In this document: piece by piece, positions 53,119-61,552 of the stretch
How positions within the stretch are numbered: the stretch's first letter is position 1
Layout of the letters: each line of letters starts with the position of its first letter
From: an uncultured Lachnospiraceae bacterium
GTDB lineage: Bacteria; Bacillota; Clostridia; Lachnospirales; Lachnospiraceae
Assembly (NCBI GenBank): GCA_910589105.1
Contig: CAJUST010000001.1
Coordinates: forward strand, 68,079 to 132,078
Direction: 5' to 3'
DNA length: 64,000 nucleotides
Notes under the pieces: model-generated
The model's input: only the letters and a program-made list of their open reading frames with translations
Told to the model about the DNA's origin: nothing
Database searches by the model: none
Position numbers and translations under genes: made by a program

Positions 53119-55038
53119 ATGGGTTTATCGTTTTATAGTGTGAAAATGAGGGCAAGTGAACAGGGAAAGCATATTTCAGGGGCGGAGCGTCTTGTTTTGG
53201 AGCGGGAAGTGGACGTTTGCGTGGAGCAGATGCTTGGGCGTGGGCGGAATCATTCGAAGGGGAAGGCGGATTTGCTGAATATTAAAATGGAAAAGATTGA
53301 GGAGAATGAGATTTTATATTTGGATACACTTCCGGTTTCTACGGTTGAAGTGAAGGATTTCAGAGACGGGCTTAAGGAAGTCAGAAATTGTTTGTTGGAA
53401 TTGGGGATTGTGAACGTAGAGGGGATCTTGGGGCGTTTGCCGGAAACGTATGCGATGCGTGGGGCTATGTTGTTAGATGTGGATACGCTGAAACGGTTAG
53501 AGCCGGACAGGGAGCGTGGGGTTAGGGCTACTTATATGGACGGAGTAAGGACGGGGGAAGCTGTTTTTACGAAGGGGAAACATCATTTTCAAGAGGCGGT
53601 TGTGCTGGCGGCGAAGGTGGCGAATGCGCCGAATATTATTGGGGAAATTTGTATTTCGGACGATCCGGATTATGTGGCGGGGTATGTCGCATCGAAGGTG
53701 TTTGGGTATCGGCGGATTACGAAAGTGAAGGAAGCTGGAAGTGAATTGGGCGGGAGGATTTTTTTGTATCGGGGGCGGGAGGAGGATGTGGCGGAGACGG
53801 TTGGCTTTTTGGAGCATCAGGCTGTGCTTGTGAGGAATGCGCCGGAACTTTTTTCGAGGAACCATAGCGAGGGGAAGTTTGGGTTTCTTAATGAGGAGCT
53901 TAAACGTCTGCGGGAGGATTTTTTATTTCGGAGTATGAAGACTATGCAGTCTGCGCAGTCCTCGTCGGTTTTATGTGATGGAAGGCGTGTGCTTTTGCTT
54001 GCTTCAAATCATTATTTGGATTTGGCCCGCCGTAAGGATGTGAAGGAGTCTGCGGAGCGGGCGCTTGACTTGTATGGAACGGGTTCGGGAGGTTCGCGGC
54101 TTACGACGGGCAATACGGTTCTGCATGAAAAATTGGAAAGCAGGATTGCAGAGTTTAAAGGGGAGGAGTCTGCGCTGCTGTTTAATTCGGGGTATGTTGC
54201 GAATCTTGCCGCAATTTCTGCGCTTATGGGAAAAGGGGACGTGATTTTCAGTGATGAATTAAATCATGCGAGCATTATTGACGGCTGCCGTCTAAGCGGG
54301 GCGGAGATTGTAATATACCGGCATAATGATATGAGGGATTTGGAGCAAAAGCTGGCCAAGTGTCCGTTTCGGAGGGGGCTTGTGGTGAGTGATGCGGTGT
54401 TTAGCATGGACGGGGATATTTTAAATCTGCCGGAGTTTGCGCAGCTTGCGGATCGGCATCAGGCGTTGTCGATGGTAGATGAGGCGCATTCGACGGGAGT
54501 GATTGGAAGGACGGGGCGTGGGATTGTGGAGCATTATCATGGCGTATGCAGGCCGGATATTTTGATGGGGACGCTTAGTAAGGCGATTGGCAGTGAAGGC
54601 GGGTTTGTTTGTGGGAGCAGGGCACTGACGGAATTTTTAAGGCACAAGGCTCGGGGGTTTGTCTTTTCCACTTCACTTTCTCCGGCTGTGGCGGCGGCTT
54701 CAATTCAGGCGCTTGAGGCATTGGAGGAGAATCCGCAGTTGGTTTTAAGGCTTAGGGAAAATGTGTTGTTTTTTTGTGGCTGTTTACGCGAGGGAGGGAT
54801 TTTGGCTGATTCAAAAAGCGCGGTGATACCGATTATGATTGGAGACGAGAAAAAGGCGATTGAGATTTCGGAGGAGCTTTTTTCGGAAGGGTATTTTATC
54901 CCTGCAATTCGTTACCCTACAGTGAAAAGAGGGAGCGCAAGATTGCGGGCGGCGCTTATGTCGGAACATTCGAAAAAAGATCTTAGGGAAGCGGCAGAAG
55001 CAATTTTGAGAGTGTGCGGAAAATATGGGATTGTATGA
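53119..55038 (+). CDS. bioWF: Fused pimeloyl-CoA synthetase and 8-amino-7-oxononanoate synthase, BioW-BioF
   Basis: Of 639 residues, 1-~240 match 6-carboxyhexanoate-CoA ligase (YSVKMRAS start, HFQEAVVLAAKVANAP near 155-170, RIFLYRG). Residues ~260-635 match AON synthase, with the glycine-rich GTGSGGSRLTTGN near 330 and the PLP lysine in GTLSKAIGSEGG near 500. The fusion would channel pimeloyl-CoA to the next enzyme. ATG 53119 is chosen, since BioW proteins begin near YSVKMRAS and GGAGGGG lies about 10 bases upstream. Confidence 0.9.
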   Translation: MGLSFYSVKMRASEQGKHISGAERLVLEREVDVCVEQMLGRGRNHSKGKADLLNIKMEKIEENEILYLDTLPVSTVEVKDFRDGLKEVRNCLLELGIVNVEGILGRLPETYAMRGAMLLDVDTLKRLEPDRERGVRATYMDGVRTGEAVFTKGKHHFQEAVVLAAKVANAPNIIGEICISDDPDYVAGYVASKVFGYRRITKVKEAGSELGGRIFLYRGREEDVAETVGFLEHQAVLVRNAPELFSRNHSEGKFGFLNEELKRLREDFLFRSMKTMQSAQSSSVLCDGRRVLLLASNHYLDLARRKDVKESAERALDLYGTGSGGSRLTTGNTVLHEKLESRIAEFKGEESALLFNSGYVANLAAISALMGKGDVIFSDELNHASIIDGCRLSGAEIVIYRHNDMRDLEQKLAKCPFRRGLVVSDAVFSMDGDILNLPEFAQLADRHQALSMVDEAHSTGVIGRTGRGIVEHYHGVCRPDILMGTLSKAIGSEGGFVCGSRALTEFLRHKARGFVFSTSLSPAVAAASIQALEALEENPQLVLRLRENVLFFCGCLREGGILADSKSAVIPIMIGDEKKAIEISEELFSEGYFIPAIRYPTVKRGSARLRAALMSEHSKKDLREAAEAILRVCGKYGIV

Positions 55039-55057
55039 TTAGAAAGGGTGTGAAACT

Positions 55058-55738
55058 ATGGGGAAAGGGCTTTTTATTACGGGCACTGGCACAGATGTTG
55101 GAAAGACATATGTTTCCGCTTTGATTGTAAAAAAACTGCGGGACGCTGGTTTTCGCAGTGGCTATTTTAAAGCGGCGGCCAGCGGCAGCCAAAGAACCCA
55201 AAGTGGTCTGGCGCCGGAAGATGCGGAATATGTAAAGGCTGTTGCGGGGATTGGCGGGAAGCTGTCTGAAATGGTTCCATATGCGTATGAACATGCGTAT
55301 TCTCCGCATTTGGCGGCTCAGATTGAGGGGAATCCGGTGGAAATGGACGTTGTCTGTGGGAAATATGAAGCTATGTTGGAACGGTATGAGTATGTGACTG
55401 TGGAAGGCAGTGGAGGAATTGTCTGTCCGATTCGTTTTGACACGCAGGTGATTTTACTGGAAGATGTGATAAAGAAACTGAACCTTGGCGTTTTGGCTGT
55501 TGCAGATTCAGGGCTTGGGGCGATTAATCGGAGTGTCTTGACGGTGAGTTATTTAAGGAGCAGGGAAATAGAGGTGAAGGGGATTGTATTGAATCGTTTT
55601 CGGGACAGCATTGTGGAAATGGATAATAGGAAGATGATCGAGTATCTGACAGGCGTTCCGGTAGTGGCTGCCTTGCGTGAAGGTGAAATGTGTCTGGATA
55701 TTGGGATAGAGAGGCTGGCGGGATTTTATGACGAATGA
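55058..55738 (+). CDS. bioD: Dethiobiotin synthetase, BioD
   Basis: This 226-residue protein has the P-loop GTGTDVGKTYVS near residues 8-19 and the EGSGGIVCPI loop near 112. It closes the ureido ring of dethiobiotin with CO2 and ATP. It overlaps the following membrane protein gene by 11 bases. bioB (final sulfur step) is not in this window. Confidence 0.93.
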   Translation: MGKGLFITGTGTDVGKTYVSALIVKKLRDAGFRSGYFKAAASGSQRTQSGLAPEDAEYVKAVAGIGGKLSEMVPYAYEHAYSPHLAAQIEGNPVEMDVVCGKYEAMLERYEYVTVEGSGGIVCPIRFDTQVILLEDVIKKLNLGVLAVADSGLGAINRSVLTVSYLRSREIEVKGIVLNRFRDSIVEMDNRKMIEYLTGVPVVAALREGEMCLDIGIERLAGFYDE

Positions 55739-56204
55739 ACGGGGGGATTCGGTTAAAAAACTTGTAACGGACGGTATGCTGGCGGCGGTTCTGCTGGTTA
55801 CGGGAATGTTTAAAATCCCATCGTTTCTACCGGGCGCGGAATTTCAGATTTCGGCTCCGTTTGCGGTGGCGGTTGCAAAGATTTTGGGATTTAAAAGGTA
55901 TCTTATGATTGGCCTTGCGGCAAGTGTCTGTGGGTTTGCGGTTGGCGCGCAAAATTTGTTAAATATCATGGTTGCCATGGTTTACAGAGTTGTAGTTGGA
56001 CTTTTGCTGGATCTGTTTCCAGACAGCAAAGCCGCGGTGGCGCTTTGCGGGCCTTGCGGCACGTTTGTTTCCAGACTTTTGCTGGCGCAGGTTTTGGGCG
56101 TTGACTGGGTTCTGTTGGTTTTGTATGCGCTTCCGGGCATGGCGTTTACGGCGGTTTTGGCTCCGGTGTTTATAAAAGCGGGAAGGAGGTTTGGTTTGCA
56201 ATGA
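55728..56204 (+). CDS. Small membrane protein of the biotin operon, possible transporter S component
   Basis: This 158-residue protein has about five hydrophobic stretches (~15-35, 45-65, 75-100, 105-125, 130-150) and reads GAEFQISAPFAVAVAKILGF near residues 36-55, like small substrate-binding (S) subunits of ECF transporters. It lies between bioD and bioA with overlaps to both (ATGA to bioA). It may import biotin or a precursor such as pimelate, which is inference. It lacks clear BioY hallmarks. Confidence 0.6.
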   Translation: MTNERGDSVKKLVTDGMLAAVLLVTGMFKIPSFLPGAEFQISAPFAVAVAKILGFKRYLMIGLAASVCGFAVGAQNLLNIMVAMVYRVVVGLLLDLFPDSKAAVALCGPCGTFVSRLLLAQVLGVDWVLLVLYALPGMAFTAVLAPVFIKAGRRFGLQ

Positions 56205-57556
56205 AGATGCAAGAGGATTTTGCAAAGAGGGATTTAAGGCATATTTGGCATCCATGTTCGCAGATGAAGGATTATGAAGAACTTCCCCCAATGATTATTG
56301 ATCATGGGAAGGGCGTTTATTTATACGATGTGAACGGAAAGGAGTATATGGATATTGTAAGCTCTTGGTGGTGTAATCTGCTGGGGCATTGTAATCCTAA
56401 GATAAATGAAAGCATAAAACGGCAGTTGGACAAGTTAGAGCATGTGATTTTCGCAAATTTTTCACATGAACCGGCGATCCGGCTTTGTGAGGAATTAAAA
56501 GAGGAGCTTCCGGAAGGATTAGAAAAATTCCATTTTTCGGACAATGGTTCTGGGGCGGTGGAGTGCGCGCTTAAGATGGCGTTTCAATACCAGTATCAGA
56601 CGGGGAATCCGCAGAAGAAAAAGTTTATGTGCTTTACGGATGCGTATCATGGAGAGACGATTGGGGCGCTGTCTGTCGGATGCATGGATTTGTATGCAAA
56701 AATTTATCAGCCGATGCTTATGGATACGATTCGGGTACAGGCGCCGGACTGTTACCGCTGCCCTTTTGGGTTAAACAGGGATTGTTGTAATGCGGAGTGT
56801 TTTGTATATGCAGAAGAAGCGTTTGAACGGTATGGGAACGAGGTCTGCGCAATGATTGTGGAGCCGCTGCTTCAGGGCAGCGCGGGCATGAGGATTTACC
56901 CGCCTGTATATTTAAAGAAATTAAGGGAGCTGTGCAATCAGTATCACACGCTTTTAATTGCAGATGAGATTGCGACCGGATTTGGAAGAACCGGAAAAAT
57001 GTTTGCATTTTCCCATGCGCAGGTCAGCCCAGACATTATGTGTATTTCGAAAGGGCTTACGGGCGGGTATCTGCCCATGGCGATAACGGTTACAACGGAT
57101 AGGGTTTATCAGGCGTTTTACGCAGATTATAATGAAGGAAAGGCATTTTTGCACAGCCATACCTATAGTGGGAATCCGCTGGGGTGTTCTGCGGCTCTGG
57201 CGGTATTGGATATTTTCCGTACAGAGCCGGTTTTGGAACGCGCGGCAAAACGCGCGGCATACTTGGGGAAAAGGCTTTTGGAGGAGTTCGGCGAATCTGT
57301 GAATATCGGGGAAATCCGCCACATCGGTTTGATTCATGCGATGGAGCTGACGCCAGACCGCAGGACGAAAGCGCAATATCCGGCAGAATTTAGGGCAGGG
57401 TATCAAGTGTATCAAAAGGCATTAGAAAAGGGGCTGATTTTAAGGCCGCTTGGGAATGTGATTTATTTTAATCCGCCGCTTGTGATAAATGAAGATGAGA
57501 TTGACAGGGCGGTTCGGGTGTGTAAGGAATGTTTGGCGTTTTTGCATAGGTTTTAG
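56201..57556 (+). CDS. bioA: Adenosylmethionine-8-amino-7-oxononanoate aminotransferase, BioA
   Basis: This 451-residue class III aminotransferase begins with RHIWHPCSQMKDYE near residues 10-23, has SWWCNLLGHCNP near 57 and the PLP lysine in ISKGLTGGY near 284. It converts AON to diaminopelargonate using SAM. It fits its place after bioWF and bioD. Start overlaps the membrane gene stop. Confidence 0.93.
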   Translation: MKMQEDFAKRDLRHIWHPCSQMKDYEELPPMIIDHGKGVYLYDVNGKEYMDIVSSWWCNLLGHCNPKINESIKRQLDKLEHVIFANFSHEPAIRLCEELKEELPEGLEKFHFSDNGSGAVECALKMAFQYQYQTGNPQKKKFMCFTDAYHGETIGALSVGCMDLYAKIYQPMLMDTIRVQAPDCYRCPFGLNRDCCNAECFVYAEEAFERYGNEVCAMIVEPLLQGSAGMRIYPPVYLKKLRELCNQYHTLLIADEIATGFGRTGKMFAFSHAQVSPDIMCISKGLTGGYLPMAITVTTDRVYQAFYADYNEGKAFLHSHTYSGNPLGCSAALAVLDIFRTEPVLERAAKRAAYLGKRLLEEFGESVNIGEIRHIGLIHAMELTPDRRTKAQYPAEFRAGYQVYQKALEKGLILRPLGNVIYFNPPLVINEDEIDRAVRVCKECLAFLHRF

Positions 57557-57595
57557 GGAAAAGTTGAAATATTTACTGTAATCTTTGGATAAATC

Positions 57596-57604
57596 TGTTA
57601 TAAT
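57596..57604 (+). promoter_or_regulatory. Extended -10 promoter before the nucleotidyltransferase gene
   Basis: TGTTATAAT gives a TGn extended -10 with TATAAT at 57599-57604. No strong -35 was found. Confidence 0.55.
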
Positions 57605-57639
57605 GTGAGTATCATTATTTACAGATTGGAGGACTTTAA

Positions 57640-58563
57640 ATGAACAAACCGGTATTGGTTGTGATGGCGGCTGGCATGGGCAGCCGTTATGGAGGATTAA
57701 AGCAGATGGACCCGATGGACGATGCGGGACATGTTATCTTGGATTTTTCGGTTTATGATGCGATGTTGGCGGGGTTTGAAAAAGTGATTTTCATTATTAA
57801 AAAGGAAAATGAGGCTGTTTTCAAAGAGTGCGTCGGCGATCGCATTGCAAAGCGTATTCAGGTGGAGTATGCGTATCAGGAGCTTACAGCGCTTCCGGAA
57901 GGGTTTGAATTGCCGGAGGGAAGGCAGAAGCCGTTTGGCACAGGACATGCGGTTTTATGTTGTAAAGATAAGGTTGACGGGCCGTTTGCCGTGATTAATG
58001 CAGATGATTTTTATGGGCGTCATGCGTTTGAAGTGATTTATAAATATTTAAGCGGGGAAAAAGACGGGGATAAATATCATTATGTAATGGTAGGCTACAT
58101 CATGGAAAATACGCTGACGGAAAACGGGCATGTGGCAAGAGGGGTTTGTAAAATTGATGACGATGGGCATCTTGTGGAAATCCATGAACGCACCCGTATA
58201 GAAAAAAGAGGCGCGCAAACGGCATATACGGAGGACGATGGCGCTTCTTGGGTGACGATTCCGGAAGGAAGCATTGTTTCTATGAATATGTGGGGCTTTG
58301 AAGCGAATTTGATGGACGAACTTAAGAAAGGGTTTCCGGCGTTCTTAGAGGAGAACCTTGCGAAAAACCCGCTGAAATGTGAATATTTCCTGCCGTCAGC
58401 CGTTCAGAAGCTTATGGAGGAAGATAAGGCGGAAGTTACGGTTTTGAAATCGGAAGACCGCTGGTATGGCGTGACTTATAAAGAGGATAAAGAGACAGTT
58501 ATGCAGGCGATAGCGGATTTTAAGGCGAATGGCGTTTATCCGAAATATTTATGGGAAGAATAG
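57640..58563 (+). CDS. Sugar-1-phosphate nucleotidyltransferase
   Basis: This 307-residue protein has AAGMGSRYGGLKQ near residues 10-22, the NTP-binding signature of this family, and VINADDFYG near 112 for the metal site. It precedes a NahK-type hexosamine kinase by 12 bases. Together they could turn GlcNAc or GalNAc into UDP-hexosamine by a salvage route. The base specificity (UTP likely) is not shown by the sequence. Confidence 0.85.
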   Translation: MNKPVLVVMAAGMGSRYGGLKQMDPMDDAGHVILDFSVYDAMLAGFEKVIFIIKKENEAVFKECVGDRIAKRIQVEYAYQELTALPEGFELPEGRQKPFGTGHAVLCCKDKVDGPFAVINADDFYGRHAFEVIYKYLSGEKDGDKYHYVMVGYIMENTLTENGHVARGVCKIDDDGHLVEIHERTRIEKRGAQTAYTEDDGASWVTIPEGSIVSMNMWGFEANLMDELKKGFPAFLEENLAKNPLKCEYFLPSAVQKLMEEDKAEVTVLKSEDRWYGVTYKEDKETVMQAIADFKANGVYPKYLWEE

Positions 58564-58575
58564 GGGGAGAATGCA

Positions 58576-59649
58576 ATGGATAAGAAACAACTCGTAATGC
58601 AGTTTCAAGTGGAACAGGAAGTGGTATCAGTGGAGCCGTATGGGAGCGGCCATATTAACCATACATATTTGGCGCAGATGTCGGAAGGCAAAAAATATAT
58701 TTTACAGGGGATTAATACGACGATATTTAAAGATACGGATCAACTAATGGAAAATATATTAAATGTGACTTCTTACCTGCGTAAAGAGATTGAACGGACG
58801 GGCGGCGATCCCAAAAGGGAGACGCTCACAGTGGTTTTAACAAAGGACGGGAAATCTTATTTTACCGATGAAGACGGCGGCAAGTGGCGTGTGTATGAAT
58901 TTATTGAAGGCGCGCAGACTTTTGATGCAGTTGAGAGCGACGAGGATTTTTATCAGAGCGCCGTTGCGTTTGGCAAGTTTCAGGCTATGCTTGCAAACTT
59001 TCCAGCGGACACGCTGCATGAGACGATTCCGCAGTTCCATGATACGGCAAAGCGGTACCGCGATTTTGAGAAAGCGGTAGAAGCGGACGTGAAAGGGCGC
59101 GCCGCAAAGGTAGAAAAGGAAATCGCGTTTGTGCGCGAGCATAGCGGCGAGGTTTCCATGCTTCATGACATGCTTGCAAAAGGGGAGCTTCCGCTCCGCG
59201 TGACGCATAACGATACGAAGTTAAATAATATTATGATAGATGCGGACAGCCATAAGGCGATTTGCGTTATTGATCTGGATACGGTTATGCCGGGGCTTTC
59301 GGCGCATGATTTTGGCGATGCGATTCGGTTTGGCGCCAATACGGCGGCAGAAGATGAGCCGGACACTTCAAAAGTTTCCCTGTCTTTGAAATTGTTTGAG
59401 ATTTATGTAAAAGGATTTCTGGAGGGATGCGGCGGCAGATTGACGGAAAATGAAATTAAAGCGCTTCCGATGGGGGCGAAGATGATGACGTTAGAGTGCG
59501 GTATGCGGTTCCTTGCGGATTATCTGGAAGGTGACGTTTATTTTAAGACCTCGCGTGAAGATCATAATCTTGACCGTTGCCGGACGCAGTTTGCGCTGGT
59601 CGCCGATATGGAAAAGAAATGGCAGCGGATGTGTGAGCTTTGTAAATAG
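58576..59649 (+). CDS. nahK: N-acetylhexosamine 1-kinase, NahK-like
   Basis: This 357-residue phosphotransferase has GSGHINHTYL near residues 24-33, VTHNDTKLNNIMID near 210 (catalytic aspartate and metal asparagine) and ECGMRFLADYLEGDVYF near 313-329. These blocks match Bifidobacterium NahK closely. It phosphorylates GlcNAc/GalNAc at C1. With the nucleotidyltransferase before it, this supports hexosamine salvage into UDP-sugars, which might feed the glycan island. Confidence 0.85.
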   Translation: MDKKQLVMQFQVEQEVVSVEPYGSGHINHTYLAQMSEGKKYILQGINTTIFKDTDQLMENILNVTSYLRKEIERTGGDPKRETLTVVLTKDGKSYFTDEDGGKWRVYEFIEGAQTFDAVESDEDFYQSAVAFGKFQAMLANFPADTLHETIPQFHDTAKRYRDFEKAVEADVKGRAAKVEKEIAFVREHSGEVSMLHDMLAKGELPLRVTHNDTKLNNIMIDADSHKAICVIDLDTVMPGLSAHDFGDAIRFGANTAAEDEPDTSKVSLSLKLFEIYVKGFLEGCGGRLTENEIKALPMGAKMMTLECGMRFLADYLEGDVYFKTSREDHNLDRCRTQFALVADMEKKWQRMCELCK

Positions 59650-59681
59650 GAGAGACGACGGAAAAGAACGGGAGGGAGCAG

Positions 59682-60407
59682 ATGAGACTGCTGTTTATAC
59701 GGCATGGAGAGCCGGATTATGAAAAGGATTCTCTGACAGAAAAGGGATTTCGGGAAGCGGAATATTTGGCAGAGTATCTTGCTGATGTAAAAATCGACGC
59801 ATGTTATGTTTCGCCGCTTGGAAGGGCAAAAGATACGGCTGCCCCGACCCTTTTGAAAAAGCAGATGACGGGCGTGGAATGCCAGTGGCTGGAAGAATTT
59901 CCGGCCAAGGTAGTTCGTCCCGACAAAGGATTTCCGATAAATTGCTGGGATTTTCTGCCTCAGGACTGGACGGGGGTAAATGAGTATTATGACAAGAGCC
60001 TTTGGGCAAAAACGGAATTGATGGAAGAAGGAAATGTCGCCCAGATTTACCAGAATGTGACGCAGGAGTTTGACGGGCTGCTTGCAAAACATGGATATGC
60101 GCGGGAAGGCAATATCTATCGCGTTGAACGGGCAAACCGTGACACGATCGCGTTTTTCTGTCATTTCGCATTGGAATGTGTATTGTTAGGGCATTTAATT
60201 GGAGCTTCTCCTATGGTATTATGGCATGGATTCTGCGCCGCGCCTTCTTCTGTGACGACAGTGTTTACGGAAGAACGCAGGGAGGGCGTGGCTTCTTTCC
60301 GGATTAGCAGGTTTGGGGATATTTCGCATCTCTTTGTGAAAGGGGAAGAACCGTCATTTTATGCGAGGTATTGCGAGACGTTTGACAGTGATGAGAAGCG
60401 CGATTAA
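59682..60407 (+). CDS. Histidine phosphatase family protein
   Basis: This 241-residue protein begins LLFIRHGEPD with the RHG catalytic histidine at residue ~8, and FCHFALE near 163 for the second histidine. It is a phosphoglycerate-mutase-fold phosphatase; the substrate is unknown. It follows nahK by 32 bases and may be co-transcribed. Confidence 0.8.
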   Translation: MRLLFIRHGEPDYEKDSLTEKGFREAEYLAEYLADVKIDACYVSPLGRAKDTAAPTLLKKQMTGVECQWLEEFPAKVVRPDKGFPINCWDFLPQDWTGVNEYYDKSLWAKTELMEEGNVAQIYQNVTQEFDGLLAKHGYAREGNIYRVERANRDTIAFFCHFALECVLLGHLIGASPMVLWHGFCAAPSSVTTVFTEERREGVASFRISRFGDISHLFVKGEEPSFYARYCETFDSDEKRD

Positions 60408-60444
60408 GGCAGAGTTAAAAAACAGCTCGAAAGGAAGATGAGTC

Positions 60445-60807
60445 ATGGAAATAAGTTATTCCAAGCAGACAGAATGTCTCCTGAAAAAACAAAATGAAGC
60501 GAACAGGAAACAGCTAATAAAAGGCATTCAGGAATTTCGCTGTTGCTGCATGAAAAAATTAAAGGAATAACTTGAAAACGAGCGGAATCTGAATGAAATC
60601 AGACAGGCAATCTTTGATGTGATTGACGACATTTCACCGTCTAAAATGAAAGAATGTTATCAGTTCGTGGAACGGCAAATATCGGTTTCGTGGGAGGATC
60701 TGAAAGAGGAAGAAGCGGATTCAGAAGACATTCAGATGTTAGAAGCGATGAAAAACGATCCAGACTGCAATGTGTTTACAAAGGCTTATGAGATAAATTG
60801 GGAGTGA
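60445..60807 (+). pseudogene. Small unknown gene interrupted by an in-frame stop
   Basis: A frame begins at ATG 60445 behind AAGGAAG and runs 41 codons (MEISYSKQ...MKKLKE) to TAA at 60568. It then continues in the same frame to 60807 (LENERNLNEIRQAIFDVIDD...). A single CAA-to-TAA change would explain the stop. The joined protein (~120 residues) is charged and helical with no recognised domain. It could be a decayed gene, a sequencing error, or two tiny genes. Confidence 0.55.
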
Positions 60808-60924
60808 GCCTTTGAGAGATTTCTAATAAAATTCAAACAGGCATAAAAAATCGAGGTATAAAATTCCTTCACTTACAGATACTACTACCACACAGTAGAA
60901 AATGTAAATGGAGGAATTTTTCAT

Positions 60925-61473
60925 ATGAAAGCAACAGGAATTGTGCGTAGAATAGACGATTTGGGAAGGGTGGTTGTTCCAAAAGAAATCCGCAGGACAT
61001 TGAGGATTCGAGAAGGGGATCCACTTGAAATTTTTACGGACAGGCAGGGGGAAATTATCTTAAAAAAATATTCACCGATTGGGGAGCTAGGACAGTTTGC
61101 AGGGCAGTATGCGGAGAGCCTTTCCCAGACAACCGGAAATCTGGTCTGCATTACGGACAGGGACCATGTCGTCGCTGTAGCGGGCAATGGAAAAAAAGAA
61201 TTTGACGGTAAACCGTTAAGCAAGCAGATGGAGGGCATTATTGAAAACCGGGCGGACTTTGTTGCAAATAAAGATGATGATTCGTTTGTAAAAATTACGT
61301 TAGACGACACGGGGGAGCAGTGTTCTCAGGCAGTGGCGACAATAATCTGTCAGGGAGACGCGATTGGCGCAGTTGTCATTTCTGATAAGAACGAAAAACG
61401 GCAGATGGGAGATACGGAACATAAGCTGGCGATTACGGCAGCGGGCTTTTTGGGGAGACAGATGGAGCAGTAG
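60925..61473 (+). CDS. spoVT: Stage V sporulation protein T, SpoVT
   Basis: Of 182 residues, the first ~50 form the AbrB-type DNA-binding fold (MKATGIVRRIDDLGRVVVPK) and the rest a GAF-like sensor domain. SpoVT controls forespore genes late in sporulation. This is the clearest sign that the organism forms spores. It stands alone, downstream of the interrupted gene and upstream of a PBP gene. Confidence 0.95.
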   Translation: MKATGIVRRIDDLGRVVVPKEIRRTLRIREGDPLEIFTDRQGEIILKKYSPIGELGQFAGQYAESLSQTTGNLVCITDRDHVVAVAGNGKKEFDGKPLSKQMEGIIENRADFVANKDDDSFVKITLDDTGEQCSQAVATIICQGDAIGAVVISDKNEKRQMGDTEHKLAITAAGFLGRQMEQ

Positions 61474-61500
61474 AACCTTGAAAGTAAGGTTGCTTTATTT
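61474..61500 (+). terminator. Short hairpin after spoVT
   Basis: AACCTT and AAGGTT pair around a six-base loop, then a T-rich stretch. It is weak and overlaps the next promoter candidate. Confidence 0.4.
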
Positions 61501-61518
61501 TGGCAAAAAGGGTAGAAT
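61490..61518 (+). promoter_or_regulatory. Promoter candidate for the penicillin-binding protein gene
   Basis: TTGCTT, a 17-base spacer and TAGAAT. The start codon is 35 bases downstream. Confidence 0.4.
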
Positions 61519-61552
61519 AATCAAAAATACAATGTGATAAAAAGGAAGCCAT

